The notes beneath the pieces were generated by a model. The model had not been told where the DNA came from. It saw only the letters and a list, made by a program, of their open reading frames with translations, and did no database searches. A DNA stretch of 64,000 nt from an uncultured Aquimarina sp. (GTDB taxonomy: Bacteria > Bacteroidota > Bacteroidia > Flavobacteriales > Flavobacteriaceae): the NCBI GenBank assembly GCA_947493035.1, contig CANLOW010000004.1:186001-250000 (forward strand), read 5' to 3'. The position numbers were made by a program, and so were the translations under genes. How positions within the stretch are numbered: position 1 is the first letter of the stretch; each line of letters starts with the position of its first letter. Shown one piece after another: positions 8,316 through 17,482 of this stretch.

Positions 8316-9806
8316 ATGGACATCCCAAATTGTAATACTTCTTCAATTTCTCCATACGATACTGCTTTAACATCAAAAAATGTACAACACCTTTTTAGAA
8401 GAATTGGTTTTAGTACAAATATGGATAAAGTGCAAGAATTAACTAATCAAAATTCTTCATCTGTTATTGATGAAATAATAAATAAAGCTTCTGATCATAA
8501 ATTTATAGATCGTCCCACTTGGGCCGATTGGGATATTACAGACTACCCTTCAGATAGCAAAGAAAGAGGAGATGCTATTAGGAATCAATATCGCGATCTA
8601 AAATTTGATTATGTGAATCACCTAAAAGAAAGTGACCTTATTGGAAGATTAAACTTTTTTTGGAGTAATCATTTCGTAACGAACTGGACCAATCATTTTT
8701 GTTTTTCATATCAATTCGAATATCTTGAATGCCTCCATAGAAATGCCTTAGGAAATTTTAAAACTTTTACATCAGAAATTGGGTTAACTAACGCCATGTT
8801 AATTTACCTAGATGGTGCTTTTAGTAAAAAAGATCAACCTAATGAAAACTATGCTCGAGAGCTTTATGAGCTATTTACTTTAGGCGAAGGAAACGGATAT
8901 ACAGAAGAAGACATAAAAGAAACTGCTAAAGCCCTCACTGGATATTTTATTTCTGGGGTACAACACACGAAATGTAGCCCTATCATATTCAAAGAAAATA
9001 ACTTTAATGATTCTGATAAAACAATATTCGGAAGAAAAGGCAACTGGAATTACTTCGATGTTATCGATATCCTTTTTGAAGAAAAAGGGGAATTAATAGC
9101 CACTTTCATTTGCACAAAACTTTATGAATTTTTTGTTCATCCTGATAGTCAAAGTGAAAATCCACAAAAGATTATTCTAGAGCTATCAAAAACATTAATT
9201 GATAATGATTTCGAAATGAAGCCAATGCTATCAGTACTCTTCAAAAGCGCTCATTTTTTTGACGAAAATTGTACTGGTGTTATTTTAAAAAGTCCTTACG
9301 ATCTTCACATAAATGCTATTAATGAATTTGTATTTGAATACGATACCCGAAATCATAGTATCGTAGAACAAGGTGCAAATGCGGCAGGCCAAATTATCTT
9401 TTCTCCTCCAAATGTTGCTGGATGGCAAAGAAATAGAGATTGGATTAATAGTGATCTTATTATATCAAGATGGTTATCCTCTGAATCCTTAATTAGAAGA
9501 AACTACTCTTTAGATGTCGAAAACCTAAGAATATTTGCCTTAAATATTGTTGGCGACATTGGGAAAACTAGCAAAAATCCAGACCCTATTGCCAAACTTC
9601 TTATTGATTTCATTTTGCCCAATGGCCTTCATACCGAGGAAGATTATAACCGTGCATATGCCGTTTTTAGGAGTAATGTACCAGAGACTTATTTTGAAGG
9701 AGGAGCCACCCCACAATGGACCTTAGAAACCTGGAATCTAGCACATAGGCAGGTATATCAATTATTAAATTTTTTATCCAAAGAGCCCGAATTCCAACTT
9801 AAATAA
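8316..9806 (+). CDS. DUF1800 family protein
   Basis: A 496-residue protein with the hallmarks of DUF1800: the opening segment HLFRRIGFS, the central ENYARELYELFTLGEGNGY followed by TEEDIKETAKALTGY, and PPNVAGWQ near residue 370. Its biochemical function is not known. It lies 8 bp upstream of a DUF1501 gene, a pairing seen widely in Bacteroidota, Planctomycetes and Proteobacteria, which suggests the two act together. The N-terminus (MDIPNCNTSS) has no signal peptide, whereas the DUF1501 partner carries a Tat signal, so joint export as a folded complex is possible. Its place in an exopolysaccharide locus is unusual. Confidence 0.88.
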   Translation: MDIPNCNTSSISPYDTALTSKNVQHLFRRIGFSTNMDKVQELTNQNSSSVIDEIINKASDHKFIDRPTWADWDITDYPSDSKERGDAIRNQYRDLKFDYVNHLKESDLIGRLNFFWSNHFVTNWTNHFCFSYQFEYLECLHRNALGNFKTFTSEIGLTNAMLIYLDGAFSKKDQPNENYARELYELFTLGEGNGYTEEDIKETAKALTGYFISGVQHTKCSPIIFKENNFNDSDKTIFGRKGNWNYFDVIDILFEEKGELIATFICTKLYEFFVHPDSQSENPQKIILELSKTLIDNDFEMKPMLSVLFKSAHFFDENCTGVILKSPYDLHINAINEFVFEYDTRNHSIVEQGANAAGQIIFSPPNVAGWQRNRDWINSDLIISRWLSSESLIRRNYSLDVENLRIFALNIVGDIGKTSKNPDPIAKLLIDFILPNGLHTEEDYNRAYAVFRSNVPETYFEGGATPQWTLETWNLAHRQVYQLLNFLSKEPEFQLK

Positions 9807-9814
9807 CACCAATT

Positions 9815-11485
9815 ATGTTTACGAATAATAACTTTAATACTAGATCAAATAAAGATCATGATTCTGAACACACTTATTGGAGTCGACGTTCTTTTATGCA
9901 AGCTTTAGGTATTATGGGTTCTGGTGCCATAATGCTAAATAGTAAGATGGTTGCAGCATCTTCTAATACTCCTTTGAGTATGTCTATAAACAATTCTGAA
10001 AATGAAAATATACTCATCCTAATCAGACTAGCAGGAGGTAATGATGGCTTAAATACAATTATACCTATTAATCAATATGATGAATATGCTAATGCAAGGC
10101 CTAATATTCGCATCCAAGAAAATAAATTAATAAAGCTAAATGATAATTTTGGTATTCCTGATTACTTAAATGATTTTAAAGAGTTATGGGATGAAGGACA
10201 ATTCAAGGTAGTCAATGGTGTTGGGCATGGCAGTAAACAAAGTTTGTCTCACTTTACTAGATCAGAAATTTGGTCTAATGCTGATGTTGAAACCACTAAA
10301 TTTACTGGAGAAGAAACTGGTTGGATGGGTAGGCATTTAGAAGATTTGTACCCAAACTATTTATTAAGTCCTCCCCCTTCTCCTGCTGCTATCCAAATAG
10401 GGAGCCATGGTGATATTCTTTTTCAAGGAAACAATGTTAATTATGGCTTTACCGCTACAAACACTTCCGAACTAGAACATATTGCTAGATTTGGCACTCA
10501 ATATCAAATTCAAGATCAATTATTCAAAGATTGTACTTACGATAATCAACTAAAATTTTTAAGAGGTGTCGCTAATACGACATATGAATACTCCGGTGTC
10601 ATCAATGAAGCTTTTAATAAAGGAGAAAATCAAGTAGAATACGATTCAGACGAATTATCAAGACAATTGTCTTTAATCGCTAGATTAATAAAAGGTAATT
10701 TAGGAACAAAAGTTTATATGATTACCCTAGGAGGTTTTGACACACATGCACAACAGACTATTGACCACAGAAAACTGTTAGTTCGTCTTTCAAAATCAGT
10801 AAATAACTTTTTTAAGGATTTAGCTTTTACCGATCAAGATAAAAGCACTTTAGCAATGACTTATTCTGAATTCGGAAGAAGGATCAAAGAAAATGGCTCT
10901 ATGGGAACCGACCATGGTAAAGCTGGACCAATGATGGTATTCGGAAAAGGCCTTAATGGAAACGGTATTGTAGGCAAACATCCATCTTTAAAGGAAAGTG
11001 AAACTGATAACGGAAATTTGAAATTCAATATAGATTTCCGAGATGTGTATGCTACTATACTTGCCGAATGGATGTGTGTTCCGATACCTACGATAGAACA
11101 ATTTCTACTTGGACATAAATTTAAACCTATAGACTTAGGTATTAGTTGTAGTAATGAAAATAAACCCCAACAGCCTGAAGAACCCCTAAGTATTGAAACT
11201 ATAGATGGAAATATTAAAAATAAGATTAGTCATAAAGTTATTTATCTAGAAAACTCGAATCCTAATATTTTAATCGAAATACCATCATATGGAAGGGTTA
11301 AAATAGATCTATTTAATATTTCGGGACAAAAGCAAGCTTCTATATTTGACGAGTTTGTTTTCAAAAATAAATTCAGTGTTGACATTACTGAAAAAACTGA
11401 TCAAACCTTATCTCCAGGAATTTATATTTATCTAATAGAAATCGATGGACAAAAATTTAGTGATAAATTTATTGTAAAAGACTAA
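9815..11485 (+). CDS. DUF1501 family protein with Tat signal and T9SS sorting domain
   Basis: A 556-residue protein of the DUF1501 family, which is related to the sulfatase/alkaline phosphatase fold. The N-terminus has a twin-arginine motif (SRRSFMQ, R24-R25) and a hydrophobic stretch (ALGIMGSGAIML). The body shows LIRLAGGNDGLNT, a GGFDTHAQQ metal-site-like motif, SEFGRRIKENGSMGTDHGKAG and an FGKGLNGNGIVG segment. The last 75 residues form a type A T9SS sorting domain (LFNISGQKQ ... SPGIYIYLIEIDGQKF ... KFIVKD). The predicted route is Tat across the inner membrane, then T9SS to the surface. A strong bidirectional terminator follows. The enzymatic activity is unknown. Confidence 0.9.
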   Translation: MFTNNNFNTRSNKDHDSEHTYWSRRSFMQALGIMGSGAIMLNSKMVAASSNTPLSMSINNSENENILILIRLAGGNDGLNTIIPINQYDEYANARPNIRIQENKLIKLNDNFGIPDYLNDFKELWDEGQFKVVNGVGHGSKQSLSHFTRSEIWSNADVETTKFTGEETGWMGRHLEDLYPNYLLSPPPSPAAIQIGSHGDILFQGNNVNYGFTATNTSELEHIARFGTQYQIQDQLFKDCTYDNQLKFLRGVANTTYEYSGVINEAFNKGENQVEYDSDELSRQLSLIARLIKGNLGTKVYMITLGGFDTHAQQTIDHRKLLVRLSKSVNNFFKDLAFTDQDKSTLAMTYSEFGRRIKENGSMGTDHGKAGPMMVFGKGLNGNGIVGKHPSLKESETDNGNLKFNIDFRDVYATILAEWMCVPIPTIEQFLLGHKFKPIDLGISCSNENKPQQPEEPLSIETIDGNIKNKISHKVIYLENSNPNILIEIPSYGRVKIDLFNISGQKQASIFDEFVFKNKFSVDITEKTDQTLSPGIYIYLIEIDGQKFSDKFIVKD

Positions 11486-11503
11486 GACACCACTATCTCT
11501 AGG

Positions 11504-11544
11504 TAAGCTGACGGTTCTTTAAATAACAAAGAACCGTCAGCTTA
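11504..11544. terminator. Bidirectional hairpin between convergent genes
   Basis: A perfect 17-bp inverted repeat (11504-11520 and 11528-11544) around a 7-nt loop. It lies 18 bp after the DUF1501 stop and 12 bp after the stop of the convergent acetyltransferase gene. Its place and A/T-rich inner stem fit a shared intrinsic terminator. Confidence 0.85.
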
Positions 11545-11556
11545 TCTATAAATATC

Positions 11557-12129
11557 TTAAATAGATTTAATTGTCTTTGCTGGTACTCCTCCTACAATAG
11601 TATTTGGTAAGACATCTTTTGTTACCACTGCACCTGCAGCAACTATTGCTCTTGTGTTTATAGTAGTTCCTGCCAATATTCGACATCCTGCGCCTATCCA
11701 AACATCGTCTTTAACAACAACAGGATCAACAATCGAATCATTATATTTAATCGGAATCTCCTTGTTTCCCCAAGTATGATTAGTAGTCATAATTGTAGAA
11801 GCATGAGCAATTGAAATATTATTTCCGATGGTAAGACCTCCTGTACCATCTATATAACACATAGAATGTATACTAACGTTATCTCCTATTTTTATATTCT
11901 GAACTGCTTTTAAGTATACCCCCTCATAAATCGCAATATTATCGCCACACTCAATACAAAGATTCTTTACCAGAATATATCTTAATAACAAACCTATCTT
12001 TCCCGAAATATTTCTTACAACAACAAATAATTTCCTATTGATAAAACAGGGAACAAGGCTATTCAAAAAAACCATAATAGCTATTATTCCCTTTACCTTA
12101 TTCAATTTTTCTCTTCCTGTATTTGCCAT
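11557..12129 (-). CDS. Hexapeptide-repeat acyltransferase (WcaF/maltose acetyltransferase type)
   Basis: A 190-residue protein whose residues 60-190 form a left-handed beta-helix of hexapeptide repeats (IGDNVSIHS, IGNNISIAH). It has a TTNHTWGN segment with the catalytic-type His and the conserved DVWIGAGCRILAG and GGVPAKTIKSI ending of the LbH_MAT/WcaF group. These enzymes move acetyl from acetyl-CoA to a sugar hydroxyl. It is the last gene of a tight minus-strand run (12 bp after the GT2 gene 12141-13037), so it most likely O-acetylates the polysaccharide or its lipid-linked repeat unit. The first 45 residues are basic and hydrophobic, perhaps membrane-associated. Confidence 0.88.
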   Translation of the reverse strand: MANTGREKLNKVKGIIAIMVFLNSLVPCFINRKLFVVVRNISGKIGLLLRYILVKNLCIECGDNIAIYEGVYLKAVQNIKIGDNVSIHSMCYIDGTGGLTIGNNISIAHASTIMTTNHTWGNKEIPIKYNDSIVDPVVVKDDVWIGAGCRILAGTTINTRAIVAAGAVVTKDVLPNTIVGGVPAKTIKSI

Positions 12130-12140
12130 GTTCTAATACT

Positions 12141-13037
12141 TTACGCCTTTAATGAATCTAAAAAACTAAGCCCTATTCCAAATGGAATAAAAATAAATGC
12201 ATACCAAGGAACTTTAGGAACTAATGATTTCTCTTCTGTTGATAATCGTCTTGCAAAGAAAAATCTCCAAAAATTGAAATATGATCGGATACGATGTTTT
12301 AAAGGAACTCTTTTTATTTGACCAAGCTCGGCATAAATATGCATAGCCCCCAAAGGATATTTGCGCCTATAATTCACTGATCTTGCAGATAAACCATCAT
12401 CTTGGTACTCGCATTCGTAAACATTTTCAGAAAAAAAGTACCAATCAAACTGCTGCCCCATTCGATGCCAAACAATACTCTCGGCAATAAACTTTTCATT
12501 TAAATATTTCGGAAAAGGAAATTGCTTAAAAACAGCTGTCTTAATAATATTTTCGTAATCTCCTTGTTGTCCATGTTTATAACGATAATCAAATACAGAA
12601 CAAACGATGTCTTCACTCAGATTATCCATCCCTACTGGCGTCCCATCAAAATAATATGCCTTACCAACAACCCCTGCAATTTTAGGGTCTGCATCAATTT
12701 CACTTATTTTTTCTGCAACTATCTCTAACGAATTCTCAGGAAGTCTATCATCACTATCTACAATAAAAAAATAATCTCCTAGAGCATGTTTTAAACCGGT
12801 ATTTACAGCTATGTGTTTACCTTGATTTTCTTGTTTTATATAATTAATTGAAAAGTCGCTTGTACGCGCTTTCATTTCTGAAATAACAGCTTCAGATGCA
12901 TCTGTACTACCATCATCTACTATAAGCCATTCAAAATTCTTGAAAGTTTGCTTTTCTAAACTATCAAATAGCCTTGGCAATAAGTCGCATCTATTAAATG
13001 TCGGTGTAAAAACAGTAATTAGCTTTGAAGGTTGCAT
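12141..13037 (-). CDS. GT2-family glycosyltransferase
   Basis: A 298-residue GT-A fold inverting glycosyltransferase. The N-terminal domain has TVFTPTFNRCDLLPRL, WLIVDDGSTD (nucleotide-binding Asp pair) and FIVDSDDRLPENSL (metal-binding DxD-like motif), followed by a variable acceptor domain. The C-terminus is hydrophobic (WYAFIFIPFGIGLSFL), which suggests attachment to the inner membrane. It lies 9 bp downstream of the polymerase-like gene. The sugar donor cannot be read from the sequence. Confidence 0.9.
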   Translation of the reverse strand: MQPSKLITVFTPTFNRCDLLPRLFDSLEKQTFKNFEWLIVDDGSTDASEAVISEMKARTSDFSINYIKQENQGKHIAVNTGLKHALGDYFFIVDSDDRLPENSLEIVAEKISEIDADPKIAGVVGKAYYFDGTPVGMDNLSEDIVCSVFDYRYKHGQQGDYENIIKTAVFKQFPFPKYLNEKFIAESIVWHRMGQQFDWYFFSENVYECEYQDDGLSARSVNYRRKYPLGAMHIYAELGQIKRVPLKHRIRSYFNFWRFFFARRLSTEEKSLVPKVPWYAFIFIPFGIGLSFLDSLKA

Positions 13038-13046
13038 AGTTTCGAT

Positions 13047-14153
13047 TTAAATATAAAATAGTAGCCAAGTAAAAGCTAGGCTTCCTAAAATAGCGATTCC
13101 TATAAATTTAGATTGATTTTCAAAATTCGGCATATTTACTATGGGGTAGCTAATAATTATTGGAATTAAAAACCATGATAAATAAGCTGTTCTATTAGTA
13201 AAAGGGGCATAGATAACAAAAACCCAAATAGTATTAGTTATCAAATACATTTGAAATAGCTGAGTATATAACTTACTCTTATAACCGAGTTTATGTAAAA
13301 AGTAATATCCCAAGTATACAAAAGCCCCACTGTATACAATAAAATCAATTCTGAATGAAGAAGTAGTCACAGCACTCACCTCTTCACTTGCTTCCGAAGA
13401 TAAAACACTTGCACTTCGCTTATCAATCGCAGATACAGAAGAGCTTAATATGGTTCCCAACATTGACATAATCTTTCTTCCAAATAAAAAAGACACAGGA
13501 ATACTAAATAGCCAAACTTTAATCAACAACAAACTATTACTAAAAAACTGCACTAAAATTAATGCTGCGGTAGGAAGGATGATCGATTTATGAAAGGTAA
13601 TAGCCAATACGATGATCGCTGCCATTATTAATTTCCTATTCAAAAAAGCTAATGCAAAAATAAAAAATGAAGTTGCTAATCCATTTCGCAGACCGTTTAT
13701 AGCAAACCCCCAAAAAGACATTGATGAGATGTAAATTACTAAAGCGAAATAAGCATTTTGCCCTAACCACTTTCTAAATGTAAAATACGGTGGTACTATA
13801 TATAAAAAGGCAGATACAATATAAAAAAAGGTAACATTACCAATACCAGACATTAATCTCATATACACATAGAAACCTAAATCTTTTTTCTCATTAAATT
13901 CGAGATTGTTTGATATTGCAAGAAACTTACGAGTATAATTGTAAGTGTCTCCCAAATAGCGCCAATCACCATATGGATTTCTAAAACCAATAAAAAATAC
14001 CGTAATAATTATCAGTAAAACAACTCCAAGCCATTTATTTATTTCAGGAAAATCTTCGAGTCGCTTATACTTTAACAGTGGTAAAATTCCAACAACAATT
14101 AAAAATGTAATGGAGATATAAAAAGCATATGCATAAAAAGAATCTGATATCAT
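13047..14153 (-). CDS. EpsG/Wzy-like polysaccharide polymerase
   Basis: A 368-residue integral membrane protein with about ten predicted transmembrane helices. The segments GFRNPYGDWRYLGDTYNYTRKF (second loop), FWGFAINGLRNGLATSFFIFAL and FHKSIILPTAAL match the EpsG family, which serves as the Wzy-type polymerase in many capsule loci. It is the only polymerase candidate in the cluster and lies among glycosyltransferases, a flippase and acyltransferases, as expected. Its start overlaps the stop of the upstream GT4 gene by 4 bp (ATGA). It would join lipid-linked repeat units on the periplasmic face. Confidence 0.88.
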   Translation of the reverse strand: MISDSFYAYAFYISITFLIVVGILPLLKYKRLEDFPEINKWLGVVLLIIITVFFIGFRNPYGDWRYLGDTYNYTRKFLAISNNLEFNEKKDLGFYVYMRLMSGIGNVTFFYIVSAFLYIVPPYFTFRKWLGQNAYFALVIYISSMSFWGFAINGLRNGLATSFFIFALAFLNRKLIMAAIIVLAITFHKSIILPTAALILVQFFSNSLLLIKVWLFSIPVSFLFGRKIMSMLGTILSSSVSAIDKRSASVLSSEASEEVSAVTTSSFRIDFIVYSGAFVYLGYYFLHKLGYKSKLYTQLFQMYLITNTIWVFVIYAPFTNRTAYLSWFLIPIIISYPIVNMPNFENQSKFIGIAILGSLAFTWLLFYI

Positions 14154-15265
14154 CTCGATAATATAGAATATAACTTCTCACAATACAAGTCCCATGTATA
14201 ATCTAACAACACTCTTTCCCTTGCTTTATTAGATTGCTCTGTGATCAATTCTGGGTTCTTAACAATGTTCATTAACAATTCTTGTAATTCACCTACATTA
14301 TCTTGTTCTATTAACCATCCTCCATTATTATGATCTATGGCATCCGGAATTCCTCCTGTATTAGTTCCAATGGCAGGAACTCCACAAGATTGTGCTTCTA
14401 AGAAAACCAAACCAAAACCTTCTATTTGTGTAGATAGTTTCTGTTCTCTAGTTGCTAGTATAAAAACATCTGTACTATTATAAAAATCAGACAATTTATC
14501 ATCAGACACAAAGCCATGAAGAAAAACTTGATTTTTAATAGGTGAATTTTCTATTTTCTCTTTTAATTCCTTTAAATAAGGTCCTGTACCAGCTATATGC
14601 CACTCTACCTTTGCTCTAATTTCAATAGGCAACTTTTCAAAAGTCTCCAATATAAAATCATGTCCTTTAAATTGCTGTACCCTAGAAACTGTAGAGAATT
14701 TTATTACCCTAGAGTTAAGTAGTTTCTCTGAAGGCTTAAAAAAGTTATGGTTAACAGCCAACGGTAAAGGCTCTACATTAATTCTTTTTCCAAGGCTTTG
14801 AATCAAACGACTCGTATAATTACTATTTGCTATTACCTTATCGGCTTTGACCAATATATTTTTAGCATAAAAAGGCAACCAAAAAAGTTTCCTGAAAGTT
14901 GACGTCCCGTATAAAAACTCAGTCCCATGACCTAGAATATATACGTTTTTCATTCCTCCCAAATAAGCTAAAATAGCCTCGGGGTGCCATACCCCACACA
15001 AAACATCATAAGTTTTTTTATTTTTTATTTTCCTTATTTTTTTTATGGCCTCTATTTCCGAGTATAGCCTTTTAGGTGTTAACCTTATTAAGTCAATTTG
15101 TGAATCATTATAAGGTGTTGAAACTTCATTAGTAGTAACTGTGATTACTTTGATACTCTGATAGTAAGCCTGCATCCCTACACTAATCTCATGGCACAAC
15201 CTTGCTATTCCTCCTGTAGAAGGAGGAAAGTCGTAAGATATCAATAATAAATTCTTCTTATCCAT
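14150..15265 (-). CDS. GT4-family glycosyltransferase
   Basis: A 371-residue GT-B enzyme. The N-terminus LLISYDFPPSTGGIARLCHEI is the classical GT4 opening (GGIA loop), and the C-terminal donor domain shows STVSRVQQFKGHDFI, LHGFVSDDKLSDFY and EGFGLVFLEAQSCGVP with an intact E-x7-E pair. It would add a sugar from a nucleotide donor to the lipid-linked repeat unit on the cytosolic face. It overlaps the next gene downstream (polymerase) by 4 bp and the gene upstream (GT2) by 8 bp, so translation is probably coupled. Confidence 0.92.
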   Translation of the reverse strand: MDKKNLLLISYDFPPSTGGIARLCHEISVGMQAYYQSIKVITVTTNEVSTPYNDSQIDLIRLTPKRLYSEIEAIKKIRKIKNKKTYDVLCGVWHPEAILAYLGGMKNVYILGHGTEFLYGTSTFRKLFWLPFYAKNILVKADKVIANSNYTSRLIQSLGKRINVEPLPLAVNHNFFKPSEKLLNSRVIKFSTVSRVQQFKGHDFILETFEKLPIEIRAKVEWHIAGTGPYLKELKEKIENSPIKNQVFLHGFVSDDKLSDFYNSTDVFILATREQKLSTQIEGFGLVFLEAQSCGVPAIGTNTGGIPDAIDHNNGGWLIEQDNVGELQELLMNIVKNPELITEQSNKARERVLLDYTWDLYCEKLYSILSR

Positions 15266-16145
15266 TATTTATCCATTGACTGGTAACACCTTTAACATCT
15301 TCGCTATCCTTAACCCCTTTAAAATAAGCTTTTATTATTGCTTTATTCTTATAATGAATTGCATATGACACCGCTAATTTTGCTAAATAAGCTCTAGCAG
15401 TAATTCTATAAAACAGAGGCAAATGTCTATTAATAACTATTGATCTATTTCTTGACAATGAAAAAACATACTTTTCCATATCAGGAACCCTGCATCCTCC
15501 TGTATCGGCTACTAAATGATATATATGAGCATCATAATTGAAGAATATCGTATGTCCTGCCTTTTTTACTCTTAGGCAAAGGTCTGTTTCTTCATGAAGT
15601 GCTGCTCCCTTAGTCAGTCCTGTATCTATACCTCCAACGTCAATGAAAATATCTTTCTTAATTGAAAAGTTACAACCCGTAGCATGATCGACTTCTTTCT
15701 GTGCTCGAACATGAAATCCTCTTTGAGGATCTGCCTTATATTTTACAAAAACACCGATTTGTGAATCAACATTTTCACGGTGCTTCTCTGTAATCCCACC
15801 TGCAACAATACCTACATTTTCTTTAGATAAAAATTTATAATGCTCTGCCAATAGTACCTCATCACATTCAATATCATCATCTACATATAATAGATAATCA
15901 TACTTTGCTATACTTGCGCCATAATTCCTAGCTTCAGGCAAACCTCTAAAAGAGGTTATATACTGATAATTAATAAAATCATAATTAGAAGCAAAATCAA
16001 TGGCTAATTGATCCTCTTTGATCGATTGATCAACTACTATAATTTCATAAGGAAAATCGAACTTTTGTTTAACTAAATCTTTTAAGGTATTTATTAAAAA
16101 GTCTGATCTATTTAAAGTCGGTACTATTACTGAGAAACCTTTCAT
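15258..16145 (-). CDS. GT2-family glycosyltransferase
   Basis: A 295-residue GT-A glycosyltransferase. It shows FSVIVPTLNRSDFLINTL, IIVVDQSI (first Asp), LLYVDDDIECDEVLL (DDD metal motif) and ATGCNFSIKKDIF followed by a HEETDLCLRVKKAGH segment that corresponds to the catalytic ED motif of this family. The C-terminus is basic. It lies 2 bp from the upstream GT4 gene and overlaps the downstream GT4 by 8 bp. It is one of six glycosyltransferases predicted to build the repeat unit; its donor and linkage are unknown. Confidence 0.9.
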   Translation of the reverse strand: MKGFSVIVPTLNRSDFLINTLKDLVKQKFDFPYEIIVVDQSIKEDQLAIDFASNYDFINYQYITSFRGLPEARNYGASIAKYDYLLYVDDDIECDEVLLAEHYKFLSKENVGIVAGGITEKHRENVDSQIGVFVKYKADPQRGFHVRAQKEVDHATGCNFSIKKDIFIDVGGIDTGLTKGAALHEETDLCLRVKKAGHTIFFNYDAHIYHLVADTGGCRVPDMEKYVFSLSRNRSIVINRHLPLFYRITARAYLAKLAVSYAIHYKNKAIIKAYFKGVKDSEDVKGVTSQWINNG

Positions 16146-16147
16146 AA

Positions 16148-17482
16148 TTATAAATTTTCAAAAATTTCAATGAAACTTTTCACTTGTGAAGATGCCAAGT
16201 ATCTTTTACAATATTCTTTATTTACACTTTCTTGATGATCTTTTTCTAGTATAATTTGTTTCAGCTTTAAGGCACTTTCATCATCATAATTTAGAAAAAC
16301 ACCTAAACCTGATTTCGACAATTCACTTCTTGCCTCACTAATAGCAGGTATAAACGCTACAACTCTCTTTTTAAGAGCAATGTAATCTACGAGTTTTGCA
16401 AAAGAACACCACCATAGTGAATAAGCTCCGTTAATCAACAACGTAAATCTTGATTTTTCTACAAATTTGTAAAGCTCACTTTGAGGCATGTGGTCATGAA
16501 AAATAATATATTTCTCGATTCCAAGCCCTTCAATATTTGAATTGACAACACGCTCATTAACATCTTTCCTTCCTATAATTAGGATCTTAGGAATCTGATC
16601 TTCTGTTAGGCCTTCAATAGCTTTCTTATAAAGACTAAAGAAATGTCCTTTATATTCTTTTAAATATTCCCCTATAAAAAGAAAAGTATTCGTTTTTTCT
16701 TCTTCTTTAGCAGGTATGTAGTCATCATCTAAACCTGTCGGTATAAAAGAATGTTTATGGTCATATTCTCCAGAATATTGATCTGAAAAAATAAGTCCAT
16801 AGCTTGAAGACAATGTCACTACTTGATCTGCATACTTAAAAGTATCATCTTGTATTTGCCTTTGAAGCTTATATATTTTAGGAATACTAGAATGAAACCT
16901 TTTACCATATGTAATTGGATCTCTAAAATCTGCTACCCATTTAATATTAAGTGACTTCTTCAGTGCGATTCCTATTTTATTCGTAGTAAAAGGTAAGCAA
17001 GTGGTATAAACCATAGAAATATTTTCTTTTTCAATGATTTCTTTTGCCTTCTTTATTGCACCTTTCTCCCAAGTCCAAAAACGGTCTGGTTTATTTAAAT
17101 ACCTTTTTAGTATATAATTATATAATTTTGAAGAAGTGCTCCTCTCTACAGGAGCATTATTAGTAGATTGTTTACTAGTTTGAGTACTTGTATTCAAAGC
17201 CCCGCTGGCCTTTAATGTTTTAAAAGTCCTATCAGGTCCACCAAGTGCCATTTTTAGCCCTCTAATACTAGGTTCTATATATGAACTCCTATAAATAGGC
17301 ACCCCCTCTAATTCTTTTAATAGCCCAGGGTCTTCGTTGTATACATAATTGATATCGACTGTAAGGACAGATGGCTCCCACCCCATTCGTTTCAAGTATT
17401 TAACTAGCTTGTGTGCTCTAAAAACCGCAGCATGTGTTTCTGGCGCAAAAAATGGAGTTATAATTAATACTTTCTTATTCAT
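16148..17482 (-). CDS. GT4-like glycosyltransferase
   Basis: A 444-residue GT-B protein with the N-terminal ITPFFAPETHAAVFRAHKLVKYL motif typical of polysaccharide GT4 enzymes. A low-complexity Ser/Thr/Asn-rich linker (about residues 95-115) is followed by a WVADFRDPI segment, also conserved in this group. The donor domain has FLFIGEYLKEYKGH, but the usual E-x7-E region is divergent (INGAYSLWWCSFAKLVDYI). It overlaps the upstream GT4 gene by 4 bp. The fold is clear; activity and donor are less certain because of the divergent motif. Confidence 0.82.
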   Translation of the reverse strand: MNKKVLIITPFFAPETHAAVFRAHKLVKYLKRMGWEPSVLTVDINYVYNEDPGLLKELEGVPIYRSSYIEPSIRGLKMALGGPDRTFKTLKASGALNTSTQTSKQSTNNAPVERSTSSKLYNYILKRYLNKPDRFWTWEKGAIKKAKEIIEKENISMVYTTCLPFTTNKIGIALKKSLNIKWVADFRDPITYGKRFHSSIPKIYKLQRQIQDDTFKYADQVVTLSSSYGLIFSDQYSGEYDHKHSFIPTGLDDDYIPAKEEEKTNTFLFIGEYLKEYKGHFFSLYKKAIEGLTEDQIPKILIIGRKDVNERVVNSNIEGLGIEKYIIFHDHMPQSELYKFVEKSRFTLLINGAYSLWWCSFAKLVDYIALKKRVVAFIPAISEARSELSKSGLGVFLNYDDESALKLKQIILEKDHQESVNKEYCKRYLASSQVKSFIEIFENL

